From Scytalidium lignicola (Eukaryota > Ascomycota > Leotiomycetes), in assembly GCA_002812745.2 (NCBI GenBank), contig NCSJ02000396.1, forward strand, positions 1 through 36,949: a stretch of DNA of 36,949 bases. Reading direction: 5' to 3'. Positions 20,571 to 31,795 of this stretch are shown here, piece after piece. The notes beneath the pieces were generated by a model, which worked only from the letters and a program-made list of their open reading frames with translations, did not search any database and was not told the DNA's origin. The translations under genes and the position numbers were made by a program. Numbering within the stretch: the first letter of the stretch is position 1; every line of letters starts with the position of its first letter.

Positions 20571-22771
20571 TTAATTAAATTGTTAATTAATCTTTTGTAT
20601 TAATTTATTTTCCTTTAATAATATAATAAGTACTTTTAAAGGTAATAAATCTTCTTTTAATTTATTAATTGTAAGTAAAGCTTTTATATCTTAATTAACT
20701 TGTTTAATAATAATCTTAACTAGTTCTCTTTGTTCTTATTAAGTATAGTATTATTTAACTTTAAATAGTTANTTNTACTGATTTTCCNTAAGCTTTAGAT
20801 TTCTTTATATTATGTTTTTGCTTTTNAAGTATTCTTGTCAGAAAGTTATTATAAGAAGTCTTTTATATTGTATATTATATTTCCTCTATATAATATAACT
20901 TAATCCTTCCTTAATAACTATTTAAGCCTCTTCAAGTATTTGGTCAAAGTTATCTTGAATCTATGTTCTTTCTACTAATAAGAGGAATTTGTATGTTCTT
21001 TTCTTTATAATAATACTTTAAAGGTTAGTCTTATAGACTAAAGCAAGATCTTCAATATCAAGTTTATATATTTTGATAATTACTTTCTCTTACCATACAA
21101 TTTAGAAAAGCTAGCTTCTATCTAGGATCTCTTATCTTTTTAACCCTTGTATGCTAATCATAAGATAATATTTTAGAATTAATAGTTTTCTAAAAACAAG
21201 ATATTACTCTGTTAGTATAACCTTGAAGTCTAACAGTATAACTATCCAGATTCTACTAACTCTTAGAATTGATCTTTATTTGCCTTAACCTTCAGTTTAG
21301 TTATCTTTTTAAGAGTATCTTAGACAATGAATTCTTGTTATAAATATAAAGTTTGTTTTAAAGATTCTTATTATTACTATCTTGTTTATATCAGTTTTAA
21401 CAATAAGTTCTAATATAATTACCAAGTCTTGATGATCTTCTTCTTCTTCTAAGGAATTATCTTCTTTGTTTAAACTTTCTTCTTCTAATAATTCAGATAA
21501 GATATTTATAATTCTTAGGATTCTTATAACTTTAACCTTTATTAATATACTTAACTTGTTGTCCTTTTTATAAGTGTTTACTATATACTTAGAAAGTCTA
21601 CACTTAAAGTATAATTTGTTTTTCCTTTTTGTTATCAAGTTCTTCAAGAGAGATTCTAAAGGAATTTCCTTTTTTGCTTTTCCCTCTAAAGTGTTTCTTT
21701 CCTTTTTCTTTAACAGTTTTTCCTTTCTTCATAGCATTTAACTCTATAAAGTCTTCATAATCCTTCTTGTTGTTAATCTTTTTACAGTTAAAGTAAAATC
21801 CTCCTTTTTTNGTCCAAGATCATCTTATATTGCTTATTCTTAATCTTGATAGACAAATCTACTAAGATGTTAAATGTAATAACTGTAAGTTGTTAGTATA
21901 ATTCTTCTTTAATAGAATCCTTTAATCTAGTCTTATACTAGTATATATACACCTCTTCTTCTTAGTTGACCAATACTGTATATTAATAATAAAGTATTAC
22001 ATATTCACTAAAGCTTTTAGTTTGTCTGAAATAAGTTAATCATCTTTTAACATTCCTTTTTTCATTAACATCCTTATATAAGTGTTTGAGTTCTCTTATA
22101 TAATTTTCCTAGCTTCTAAGGATGTTTCTTACTCCTTGATTTATTATTCCTCTGTTTGTAATAAACCATTCATCCTTAAAAGGTTAAAACCAAGTTTCAG
22201 TTACTCTTCTCAAGTATATAAATGTTTACAAAACCTTATATATATCTCTAAGCAATAAGTAATTATTCAACATCAAATAAGTTCTTGTCTAAGCAAGATA
22301 TATCTTAAGCTTCTTTTTGTCCTTATAGAATAGGTTAAGCTTAGTAATTTTGACTTTTCTAAGTATTGTTATTAGAACTTATTCAACGTTGTCTTCTAGT
22401 TCAAAGTCTAGATTAAAGTTTAAGCTTAGAGTTCTTAGTACTTAAACTAGTTCAGGTTTAGGTTTAAGTAGTAAAGGTGTTAGTTTTCTTCTTACAACTC
22501 TTGACAATTCTTTAACAATTAATCCTTTTGTTGTCTTAATAAGTTACTTTAGTAATATAATAACTTCTTCTAACATTCCTTCTTAAATATTAATTTCCTT
22601 GATAGTCTAGTTCTTACTTTGATCTTCTTCAAAGTTATCTTCCAAACTTTCCTCAGATACTTCCTCAGATCCCTCTTCAGATTCTTCTTCAAAGTTTTCT
22701 TCAAAACCTTCTTTAAGTTATTATTCGTTGTTATTATCTACTAGTATATCTATTTTCAAATCCTAATTCAT
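20571..22771 (-). pseudogene. gag remnant of copy B
   Basis: The Gag ATG is kept at 22,769-22,771. An acidic N-terminus follows (Glu/Ser-rich, about 22,600-22,720), then the Gag core. A zinc-knuckle region reads RKNKLYFKCRLSKYIVNTYK (about 21,570-21,640) with Tyr at two Cys positions. The Glu-rich stretch EESLNKEDNSLEEEEDHQDL and a linker part end at the deletion join. Stops interrupt it throughout. Confidence 0.8.
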
Positions 22772-22792
22772 CAAGATAAGTAATATTCAAAA

Positions 22793-23146
22793 TGTTACAA
22801 AACTATACTATCCAGGTCATTAGATAGCCAAGGATAAGGTAAATGTTCAAGGACAGCAGAAACATATAACATACAAGCAACTAAGTCAAGGGTAAGATTT
22901 AGTAATGTATTTAGGTTGAACACAAGGAGTTTACTCTCATGTTCTTATAGTATGCTTATATAGATAATAAAATCCAACTAGACCCTTTAGATCCCTCAGG
23001 TCCCCTAGGTCCATGGACCCCTTGGACCCCCTAAGTCCCTAGAGTCTTACTCTTGTCATGTGATTATTAGGTTCTCTATATACACTCTGCTGTGTATCAA
23101 GCCTCAGGCTTATACCAATCACCGTATTACGGTAAAACCTATAATA
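22793..23146 (-). repeat. LTR shared by copies B (5') and C (3')
   Basis: 354 bases and relatively GC-rich in its middle. In element sense it keeps TATATAAG and GTGTTCAA. The polypurine tract of copy C abuts at 23,147 and the Gag leader of copy B lies to the left. Confidence 0.88.
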
Positions 23147-23235
23147 TTATCCCCTTTTCCACTTAGCATCGTCCTGACACTAAAACGTTATCCTCGAATA
23201 TCCCTTTGTTCATTAATCCTTCCCTCCTTTCTAAC

Positions 23236-23793
23236 ATGCCACCCAAACGACAACATTCTAAGAGTAGCACAGAAGAAAGGACAAGATCAAGAAAATATCA
23301 AGAAGTATTAGATTTAGGAGATCATATAACAAAGTATAATACTAAAATGTCTCCTTGCAGTTTTTACATCCGAAACAGTTTGACCTGTTTAATAATTTCT
23401 AAGTCCAACTGTTGTAATGAGTGTGCTCGTCATAAGTGCAAATGCAAGAGTAAAGGCATTCTTATAACATCTTAAGAAACTCTTGATAAGGAGAAGGCTT
23501 GTCTTAAGGTTGAAGAGGAGAAGGCTACTCAGGCTATGGCTAAGAACATAACCCATCTTATTCATCTTCACAAACAAAAGAAGTTCCTTTACCAACATAC
23601 TGACGAAATGATCCACCATGGACTTTCTTCTTTAGACAAGTTGGACATTGCAAAAGAGAAAGAGAAACAAGAGAAACAAGACTCCTTACAACCTCTAAAG
23701 TTGTATTCTGCTAACTTAAGCATAACTTCTTCCTTTGTTGTTAACCTCTTCTTCTCTAATTTTGTGATTCTATTACCTGGAAATCCATTCTGA
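23236..23793 (+). pseudogene. Antisense Cys-rich reading frame of copy C
   Basis: The best start of the family: ATG at 23,236 (MPPKRQHSKSSTEERTRSRK). 558 bases with a single stop, TAA at 23,473-23,475, where copy A has Trp (TGG). The Cys-rich motif PCSFYIRNSLTC then CNECARHKCKCKS keeps most Cys. The tail has VEEEKATQAM, LHKQKKFLYQHTDEMIHHGL and SSLDKLDIAKEKEKQEKQDS, a charged segment likely to form a coiled coil, and it ends NPF like copy A. It is convergent with pol and overlaps the pol stop at 23,741 by 53 bases. It is one nonsense change from being open, whereas pol in the same copy has dozens. Confidence 0.7.
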
Positions 23794-26700
23794 GATAAGT
23801 TTGACAATAAACCTCTAATAACTTCTTATAGCTTATAAGATTAGAAGTAAGTTCTTATCTATTCTTACTCTTTGGATATCTTATCTATTTAACTAAGTAT
23901 TATAGTTTCTTATAATATATCTTATGATTAATGATTTTCTCAACTTCATATTCTCTTTTTAGATTAACTTCTTCTAACATTAATATTTAAGTATTCTTAA
24001 GTGTTAGTTCAAGAAGTAAAATATAAAAAACAGGATATATCTTAACTATTGTTGATAATTTTAATTTATACATTAAAGGTTTATAAATTTCTTTGATTTT
24101 GTATAATCCTATCTTTACCTAATCTAGTTTATCACTTAATCTTATTATTTTAATGTTTTTTCTAAGAAGATAAACTTTATCCTCTTTTTTGTATACTAAT
24201 TCTATCAAGTATCCACAATCATAATACTTNTTTATTCTTTCNTTAGTATATTAAAGTGANTTTCNAATCTTTTCTTATATTTCTTCNATTTGTTTTACAT
24301 GAATTTCTGCTGATTTACTTGTAAATTCCAATTCTAATCTAATGTAAAACCCTTCTAGTTCTTGTTTATAATTCGCATAAAATGAAATGATTTTGGTTGA
24401 TTCATATAATATACCATTGTACATTATCTTTGTTAACAACAAGTAATCAACTTAATTATTTTGATTATAATTGATATAACATCTTAAGTATCCTTCTAAC
24501 CATCTGTTCAAACATTTTGTTTTTCNNTNAGTTTGTANATACTATACTNTTAACAACTTNCTNTTGACTCTTATTCTTATTNNTATTNTTTCCNAAAANT
24601 TANATGTAAATCTAGTATCTTTATCAAANATTATNTGTTTTAGTAATCNNNATTAANACATTATTCTTCATAAGAATATATNAACTACCTNTTNTACTCN
24701 TTANNTNTCTCTAAACANTTNAAATNTTNTANAATTANTATAATNTTNANTTATNACAAAGATAAAGTTNTACTCAACCTTTNTTATNNAATTTNTAGAA
24801 ACTNNTAATTTCANAATAAANTCNTATCTNATTANTTCTTATANCTTNTCAAGTATCTNTATAAGATATAATTATCCTCAAGGCTTCCTTCTTAGATTCT
24901 TAACCTTCTTATAGATTTCATATTCTATGATTACTTTCTTAACTACTAACCATAATTTCATGATAAAGTAATCCTTATTGATTTGATAATAATATCAAGC
25001 TATCCCTATATGTCCATTATATAATAGANTATACTATTCTCTGACAAATTCCTCTGCTAGTTTCATTAGTATATATAGCNTTTTGTTCTTATACCAGATG
25101 TTTTTATTTTTCTCCTACTTACCTCTAGTCATATCTAGTAAAGCATTTTCTTCTCNTTNTCCTTTTCAGTTACTTTACTAATCAAATCAGCCTAATGTTT
25201 GTTTATTATCATTATAATAACCATAAGTTGTCCTCTATTGTATACTAGGAATCTAACTTTATCTTCCTTTAATATAAGTTCACTTTTTTNCCTTTTCCTT
25301 AGCTGAGTACTCAGGTTTCTGACTTAGAGTATCTACTCTTCTATTATCTTCACCCTTAACATGANGTAATCTTAAAATCATACTCAAATAACTTCTCCAC
25401 TTATCATACTTACTTTATATTCAACTACTTAATTGTTATAAAGTATTAAAGGTTATAGTAATCTAAAAGTATATTAACTGTTTTACTAAATCTAACAACA
25501 TATACTCTTCAGTACTTTAAAGCTTCCATAATAACTAACATTTCCTTATCTGATGTTTAATAATTCCTCTTTACAATGTTCAGTTTTCTTGACTAAAATG
25601 CTAATAGTACTTGGTAATATTGTTTATTAATCTGCTATGATTACAATAGCACAACTCTTAATATTACATCAAAAGCATTAGTTTTAATTCTTATTCCTTT
25701 TTCTAAATTGAAGATTCCTAAGAAGTCTTCCTTTATAAAGGCATCTTTAATACTTTGGAATACTTCTTTTATAATGTTATTCCACTCATAAGCTTGATCC
25801 TTCTTTATGAGTTTAGTCAATAGTATAAAGATCTTAAAGTAGTCTTTCACAAATCTTCAATAATAGTTGGCTAACTCTAAGAAACTTTATAATTGCTTAA
25901 TAATCTTAAGTGGTTTCTACTCTTTAATTAATTGAATCTTATTGTTAAGGGTTTTTATCCTTTCTCCAGAAATACAATGTCCTAAGAACTAAACTTGTTC
26001 CTTATAAAATTTGCATTTTACTAGTTTGTAACATAATCTTACCTCTTACAACACTTATAAAACAAGCTTAATATACTCTTAGTATTCTTTAATACTCTTT
26101 AAGTAAATGATTATATTATCAAAATATATTATCATGAATTTCTCTAAATATTTCTTTAATATCTAATCTATTATTCTTTATTATATTGTTAAAGCATTAA
26201 TCATACTAAACATTATAACCAATAGCTTAAATAATCTATATTTCATTCGAATAGTAACTTTCCATTCATTACCTCTTTTAATCCTAACCAGATTAAATGT
26301 TAATTACAAGTCTAGTTTAGTAAATATAACAACTTCCTTTAACTTATCTATCATTAAATCTATTAATAATAAGGGGTATTAGTCTTTCTCAATTCTACTA
26401 TTCAAATGTCTGTAGTTATTATAAGGTCATCTTAATAGATTGTCTCCCTTCTTTGCATAATGCAATAATACTCTAGCTTTACCATAACCTTCTTTATACA
26501 AACCTCTAAGCATTATCTTCTTGAACAACTACTTCTTTGTTATTTTATTCTCAACAAGAGTTATTTGATAAATTGGTTCATAAGCCAGTTTGAACTCTTC
26601 TTTGAGCTTTATCTCATGATCTTATAGTTTATACTCAGGTAAAGCTAAATCATCAGGTTTTTTTGTGAATAGTTCTAACTATTCATAATATTCTTCAAGA

Positions 26701-29579
26701 ATATACTTTATAGTTTTATCAACATGAATAACTCCTAAAGATATGGTTTCTTCTAAGAAAATAATCATACTTGTTCTTTAATCAATTATTGGATTATACT
26801 TTCTTATCTATTCAATTCCTAATATAACCTAATAAGTTCTTAACCTCATAACATCAAAAGATATCCTTTCTTAATAACTTCTATTATACTTCATATCTAA
26901 GTTTTAAGTTTAAATGTTAATATACTTCTGGACTTTAATACCGTTTACTAATGATATTAAATAACTGTTATCCTTGACTTTTATACTAAGTCTAAGTTAT
27001 TTTATGACTTGTTCACTGATGAAGTTCCTTTTAGTTCTAGAATCAATCAAGGCTTTTACTAGCTTTTCACATAATATTATGTTGATATATAATAAACTTT
27101 TACTGTTTATAGAGTAAAGATTGACATTTTCAACATTGTCAACTAAAACGTCATTAGCAATTTCTAGATTTTTAGTATTCTCCTAAAGTTCTTCAAATAA
27201 TATTATTCACCTTATAACAAGGTTTTTCAACCTTAGTCTATCTAGGCTTCTATCATTTATAAATGTATGTATATCTTGTACTTATTTTGCTATTTCATTT
27301 CCAAGACATTCTCTTATCTTAGTAATTGAAACATCACTTACTATAAGAATTCCTTTCACAGAATTCAAAAGGTACATTACTATTTCCTAGTTAAACTGTT
27401 CATCAATTCTCTGTAGTAGTTTGTCTTCTCCTGATAACACAACAAGTAATTCCAAAGGTAATGATTCTTCTTCTAGTTCATTAACCATAAGTAGTACTTC
27501 TTCATCTTAATTAACTTATTCAACAACAATCTCAACCAGTTCTTTCTATTCTTGTTGAGCATAGTATTGTTCAACTTCAGACAATTGTTCTACTAACTTT
27601 CTTAAACCCTAGATTTCTCTATACTATGTTTTTACTTCTAAACAATCTTGCTAAAAAGTTATCATTAAAAGTCCTTCATGTTATACATTATATTATCCTC
27701 ATACAACATAACTTAATCCCTCCTTGATTATCATCTAAGCTTCTTCTAGCATCTAGTCAAAGTTATCCTAGATCCAAATTCTTTCTACTAGTAAGAGGAA
27801 CTCATATATTCCCTTCTTTATAATAATACTTTAAAGGTTAGTCTTATAAACTAGAGCAAGATCTCCAATATCAAGTTTACATACCTTAATAGTCGTTTCT
27901 TCCTACTATACAGTTTAGAAAAGCTAACTTCTGTTTAAAATTTCCTATTCTCTTAGTCCTCTCATGCTAATCATAAGATAATATTTTAAGATTAACAATT
28001 TCCCAGAAACAAGATATTATTCCGTTAGTATAATCTTGAAGTCTAGTAGTATAATCATCCAAATTCTACTAACTCTTAGAATCAATCTTTATCTGCCTTA
28101 ACCTTCATTCTAATTATTATCTTGACAATGTCTTATATGTTAAGTTCTTTTCATAAGTACAGAATCTGTTTCAAGGATTCTTGCTATTGCTATTTTATCT
28201 GCATTAATCTCAATGACATAATGTAATATAATCAGCAAATCCTGGTGATCTTCTTCTTCAGAAGAGTTATCTTCCTCACTTAAGCTTTCCTCGTCTGAAG
28301 ATTCTAACAGGATATCCATAATTCTTAAGATCCTTATAACTCCAACTTTAACTAACATACTTGCCTTGTTGTCCTTCTTATAAGTATTCATTATATGTCT
28401 AAGAAGTCTATACTTAAAGCATAACTTATTTTTTCTTCTCTTGTCAAGCTCTTCAAGGGAAATTCTAAAGGAATTCCCTTTTTTACTTTTTCCTTTATAA
28501 TGCTTCTTTCCTTTTCTTTTAAATAATTTCCCTTTCTTCATAGTATCTAACTTTATAAAGTCTTCATGATCCTTCTTTCTGTTAGTCTTTCTTTTATTGA
28601 AGTAAGATCTTCCTTTCTTATCCAAGATCATTTTGTATTGTTCATTCCTGATTTTGATAAACAAGTCAACAAGAACATCAAATGTAATAATTATAAGTTA
28701 TCAGTACAATTCTTCTTTGATGGAATCTTTAAGCTTGATCTTATACTAGTATATATATACTTCTTCTCCTTAGTTAACTAAAATTGTATACTAGCAATAA
28801 AGCATTGTATATTCACTAAGGCTTTTAGTTTGTCTAAGGTAAGCTAATTATCTTTTAACATTCCTCTTTTCATCAATATCTCCATACAAGTATTTAAGTT
28901 CCTTTGTGTAGTTTTCCCAACTTCCAAGGATACTTCTTACTCCTTAGTTTGTTATTCTACTGTTTATAATAAACCATTTGTCCTTAAAGAGTTAAAACCA
29001 AGTTTTAGCTACTCCTCTCAAGTATATAAATGCTTACAAAACCTTATATATATCTCCAAGTAGTAAGTAATTGTTCAATACCAAATAAGTTCTTATCTAA
29101 GCAAAGTAAGCTTTTAGCTTCTTTTTATCCTTATAGAATAGATCTAATCTGGCGATTTTGACTTCTTTAAGGGTTGTCATCAGAGCTTGCTCAACGTTAC
29201 TTTCTAATTCAAAGTCTGGATCAGGGTTTAAGCTTAGAACTCTTAGTACTTAAACTAGTTCTAAGTTAAGTTTAGGTAATAGAGGTGCTGGCTTCTTTCT
29301 TACAGCTCTTGACAATTCTCCAACAGTCAATCCTTCTGTTAACCTAGTAGTTTACTTTAGTAGCATAACAACTTCGTCTAACATTCCTCATTAGATGTTA
29401 ATTTCCTCGATAGTCTGATTCTCACCTTGATCTTCTTCAGAGCTATCCTCTGAACTTTCCTCAGATACTTCCTCAGATCTCTTTTTAAATTCTTCTTCAA
29501 AACCTTCTTCAGAACCTTCTTCAGGTTGTTATTCATTGTTGTTATGTCCTAATATATCTGTTTCTAAATCCTGATTCAT
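23741..29579 (-). pseudogene. gag-pol of copy C (decayed)
   Basis: The Gag ATG is intact at 29,577-29,579 (MNQDLETDIL), followed by a Glu/Ser-rich acidic stretch. The basic nucleocapsid region (GKLFKRKGKKHYKGKSKKG) and knuckle LCFKYRLLRHIMNTY lie at about 28,390-28,510. The long linker is Glu-rich at first. Protease ALIDSRTKRNFI (about 27,040) keeps the Asp but has Arg for Gly. The reverse transcriptase box reads YFDN (about 26,115-26,128), so the second catalytic Asp is lost by G to A. An RNase H start follows (EDFLGIFNLEKGIRIKTNA, about 25,700). Integrase, GPY/F and chromodomain (about 23,800-23,990, REYEVEKIIN) follow, with a stop at 23,741-23,743. Confidence 0.87.
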
Positions 29580-29600
29580 CAAGATAAGTAGTGTTCAAAA

Positions 29601-29942
29601 TGTTACAAAACTACACCATCCAGGTCATTGGATAATAAGAGTAAGGTAAATGTTCAAGGACAACGGAAACGTATAACACATAAGCAGGTTACTAGGTTAA
29701 AAGTAAGATACAATAATGTATTTAAGTTAAACACAAGGAGTCTACTCTTATGTTCTTACAGTGTGCTTATATAGATAATGAAATCCTACTAGACCACTTA
29801 GAGTCCTTGGAGTCCTCTAGAGTCCCTTAAGGATCCCAGGACTCCATCACATGACCCCTGATTGTTAGGTTCTCTATGTACACCCTCCATGTACCGAGCC
29901 TCAAGCCTACACCAATCAGCTTGTTAGGTAAAACCCGTAACA
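29601..29942 (-). repeat. 5' LTR of copy C
   Basis: 342 bases, TGTTACAAAAC to CCCGTAACA on the plus strand. The right flank (TATTG) is outside the element. In element sense it holds a TATATAAG box and GTGTTTAA, a one-base RIP-type variant of GTGTTCAA. Confidence 0.9.
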
Positions 29943-30334
29943 TATTGTTATAGACTATAAAAAACATGTTTAAGAGTTTGAAAGCTTATATACTTATAAA
30001 CTTTATACATTACTTGTAAACAAGTAATTAGTTTAATAACTTTTACAAAAACACTCTTGAAAGAACCTTGTTACTAAGAGTGTTAAAGCTTAGAAATTAT
30101 ATGTTTTATATAGTAAACCCTTTAGTCTTCTAAGGTTGTTATTATTAGTTAAGAGTAATCAAGTATCACTTAATGACATTTAAACCTTATATACTAAAAG
30201 GATGTATAAAGGCATTTTAAGTAAATAATAACTGAGTTATAATGTAATATCAATAATTCCTTTAAGATATTATGATTTTGGTATAAGTCCAACTTCTAGA
30301 TTGTATTACTTTATAACTATACTATGAAAATGTT
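29943..30334. other. AT-rich spacer between divergent copies C and D
   Basis: 392 bases between two 5' LTRs that face away from each other. No reading frame or known repeat is recognised. Confidence 0.5.
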
Positions 30335-30690
30335 TGTTATAGATTTAACCTAACAAGCTGATTAATATAAGCCTGAGGCTTGATACACAGCAGAGTGTAT
30401 ATAAAGAACCTAACAATCACATGACATGATTAGGACCCAAGGGACCTAAGAGGTCTAAGGGGTTTATAGACTTATAAAACTTGTAAGGTCTAAGAGGTCT
30501 AGTTGGATTTCATTATCTATATAAACATATTATAAGAATATAAGAGTAAACTCCTTGTGTTCAACCTAAATACATTATTAAATCTTATCTTTGACCTAGT
30601 CACCTATTAAAATGTTATATATTTTCATTATCCTTGAACATTTACCTTACCCTTGTTATCCAGTAACTTAGATAATGTAGTTTTATAACA
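30335..30690 (+). repeat. 5' LTR of copy D
   Basis: 356 bases, TGTTATAG to TTTTATAACA. It holds TATATAAA boxes at 30,398-30,405 and 30,518-30,525. The second is conserved in place across the family and is the better promoter candidate; GTGTTCAA starts 39 bases after it, at 30,557. Confidence 0.9.
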
Positions 30691-30692
30691 TT

Positions 30693-30700
30693 TTGAACAT
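30693..30700 (+). promoter_or_regulatory. Candidate primer-binding site of copy D (self-priming type)
   Basis: Two bases after the LTR end the sequence reads TTGAACAT (TTGAACAC in copy C, 29,591-29,598 on the minus strand). No TGG start of a tRNA-type site is present in any copy. The complement GTGTTCAA lies in the LTR at the likely RNA start (30,557-30,564). A Tf1-like self-primer is an inference. Confidence 0.4.
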
Positions 30701-31795
30701 TACTTATCTTGATGAATCAGGATTTAGAAATAGACATATTAATAAATAACAATAATAAATAACAACTTGAAGAAGGTTCTGAAGAAGGCTCTAAAGAAGA
30801 ATCTGAAGAAGAATCTGAAGAAGTATCTAAGGAAAGTTCAGAAGATAACTCTAAAGAAGACTAAGGTAAAGACTAAATTATTAAAGAAACTAATATCTAA
30901 GAAGGAATGTTAGAAGAAGTTGTTATACTACTAAAGTAATCTACTAGGTTAACAAAAGGATTAACTGTTGAAGAATTGTTAAGAGCTTTAAAGAAGAAGC
31001 TAATACTTTTATTACTTAAACCTAACCTAGAACTAGTTCAAGTACTAAGAGTTTCAAGTTTAGACTTTAAGCTAAGGAACAATGTTGAACAAGTCTTAAT
31101 GATGACCTTTAAAGAAGTCAAAATCATTAGACCAGACCTGTTTTATAAGGACAAAAAGAAGCTTAAAGTATATCTTGTTCAAACTAGAACTTATTTAGTA
31201 CTGAATGATCACTTATTACTAGGGGACATGTATAAGGTTTTATAAGCATCAACATACTTAAGAAGAGTAACTGAAATATGGTTTTAACCCTTTAAAGATG
31301 AATGGTTTACAATAAATGAAAGGACAATGAATTAAAGAGTAATCAACATCTTTATAAGTTAAGAAAACTATATAAGAGAACTTAAATGCTTATATAAGGA
31401 TATTAACGAAAAAAGGAATGCTAAAAGATGATTAACTCACCTTAGACAAACCAAAACCCTTAATGAGTATATAATGCTTTATTACTAGTATATAATATTA
31501 GTTAACTGAGGAGAAAAGGCATATATACACTAGTACTAGACTAGATTAAAAGACTTTATCAAAGAAGAATTATACTAATAACTTATAATTATCATATTCA
31601 ATGCTCTTGTTGATTTGTCTATTAAGATTAAGAATGAACAATATGAAATGATCTTGGACAAGAAGAGTAAATCTTATTTTAACAAAAGAAAGCTTAACAA
31701 GAAAAAGGATTATAAAAACTTTATAAAGTTAAATGTTATAAAGAAAGGAAAGACTTTTAAAAAAAAGAGAAANGAAGTACTTTAAAGGAAAAAGT

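Larger units (their letters stand above)
20201..23146 (-). mobile_element. Ty3/Gypsy copy B, internally deleted (Gag only)
   Basis: 2,946 bases between two LTRs that it shares with A and C. It keeps the leader, Gag, zinc knuckle and much of the linker. It lacks protease, reverse transcriptase, RNase H, integrase, chromodomain and the antisense frame. The deletion joins the polypurine tract to linker sequence matching copy A near 18,040, with a short C/T-rich overlap at the join (about 20,565-20,572). Confidence 0.82.
22793..29942 (-). mobile_element. Ty3/Gypsy chromovirus, copy C
   Basis: A full-length copy of 7,150 bases, minus strand: 5' LTR at 29,601-29,942, gag-pol, antisense frame, polypurine tract at 23,147-23,160, 3' LTR at 22,793-23,146. 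It is inactive through RIP-type stops. Many N characters fall in the integrase part (about 24,230-24,870). Confidence 0.9.

Noticed and set aside
10002..30334. LTRs taken as plus-strand because of TGTTA on the left side
   Set aside because: Both ends are TGTTA/TAACA, so the ends are ambiguous. The polypurine tract, TATA box and Gag position show that all but the LTRs at 12,224 and 30,335 are on the minus strand.
13405..30690. The spaced LTRs as a CRISPR-like or satellite array
   Set aside because: Units are 340-360 bases with TG...CA ends, polypurine tracts and gag-pol between them; they are LTRs.
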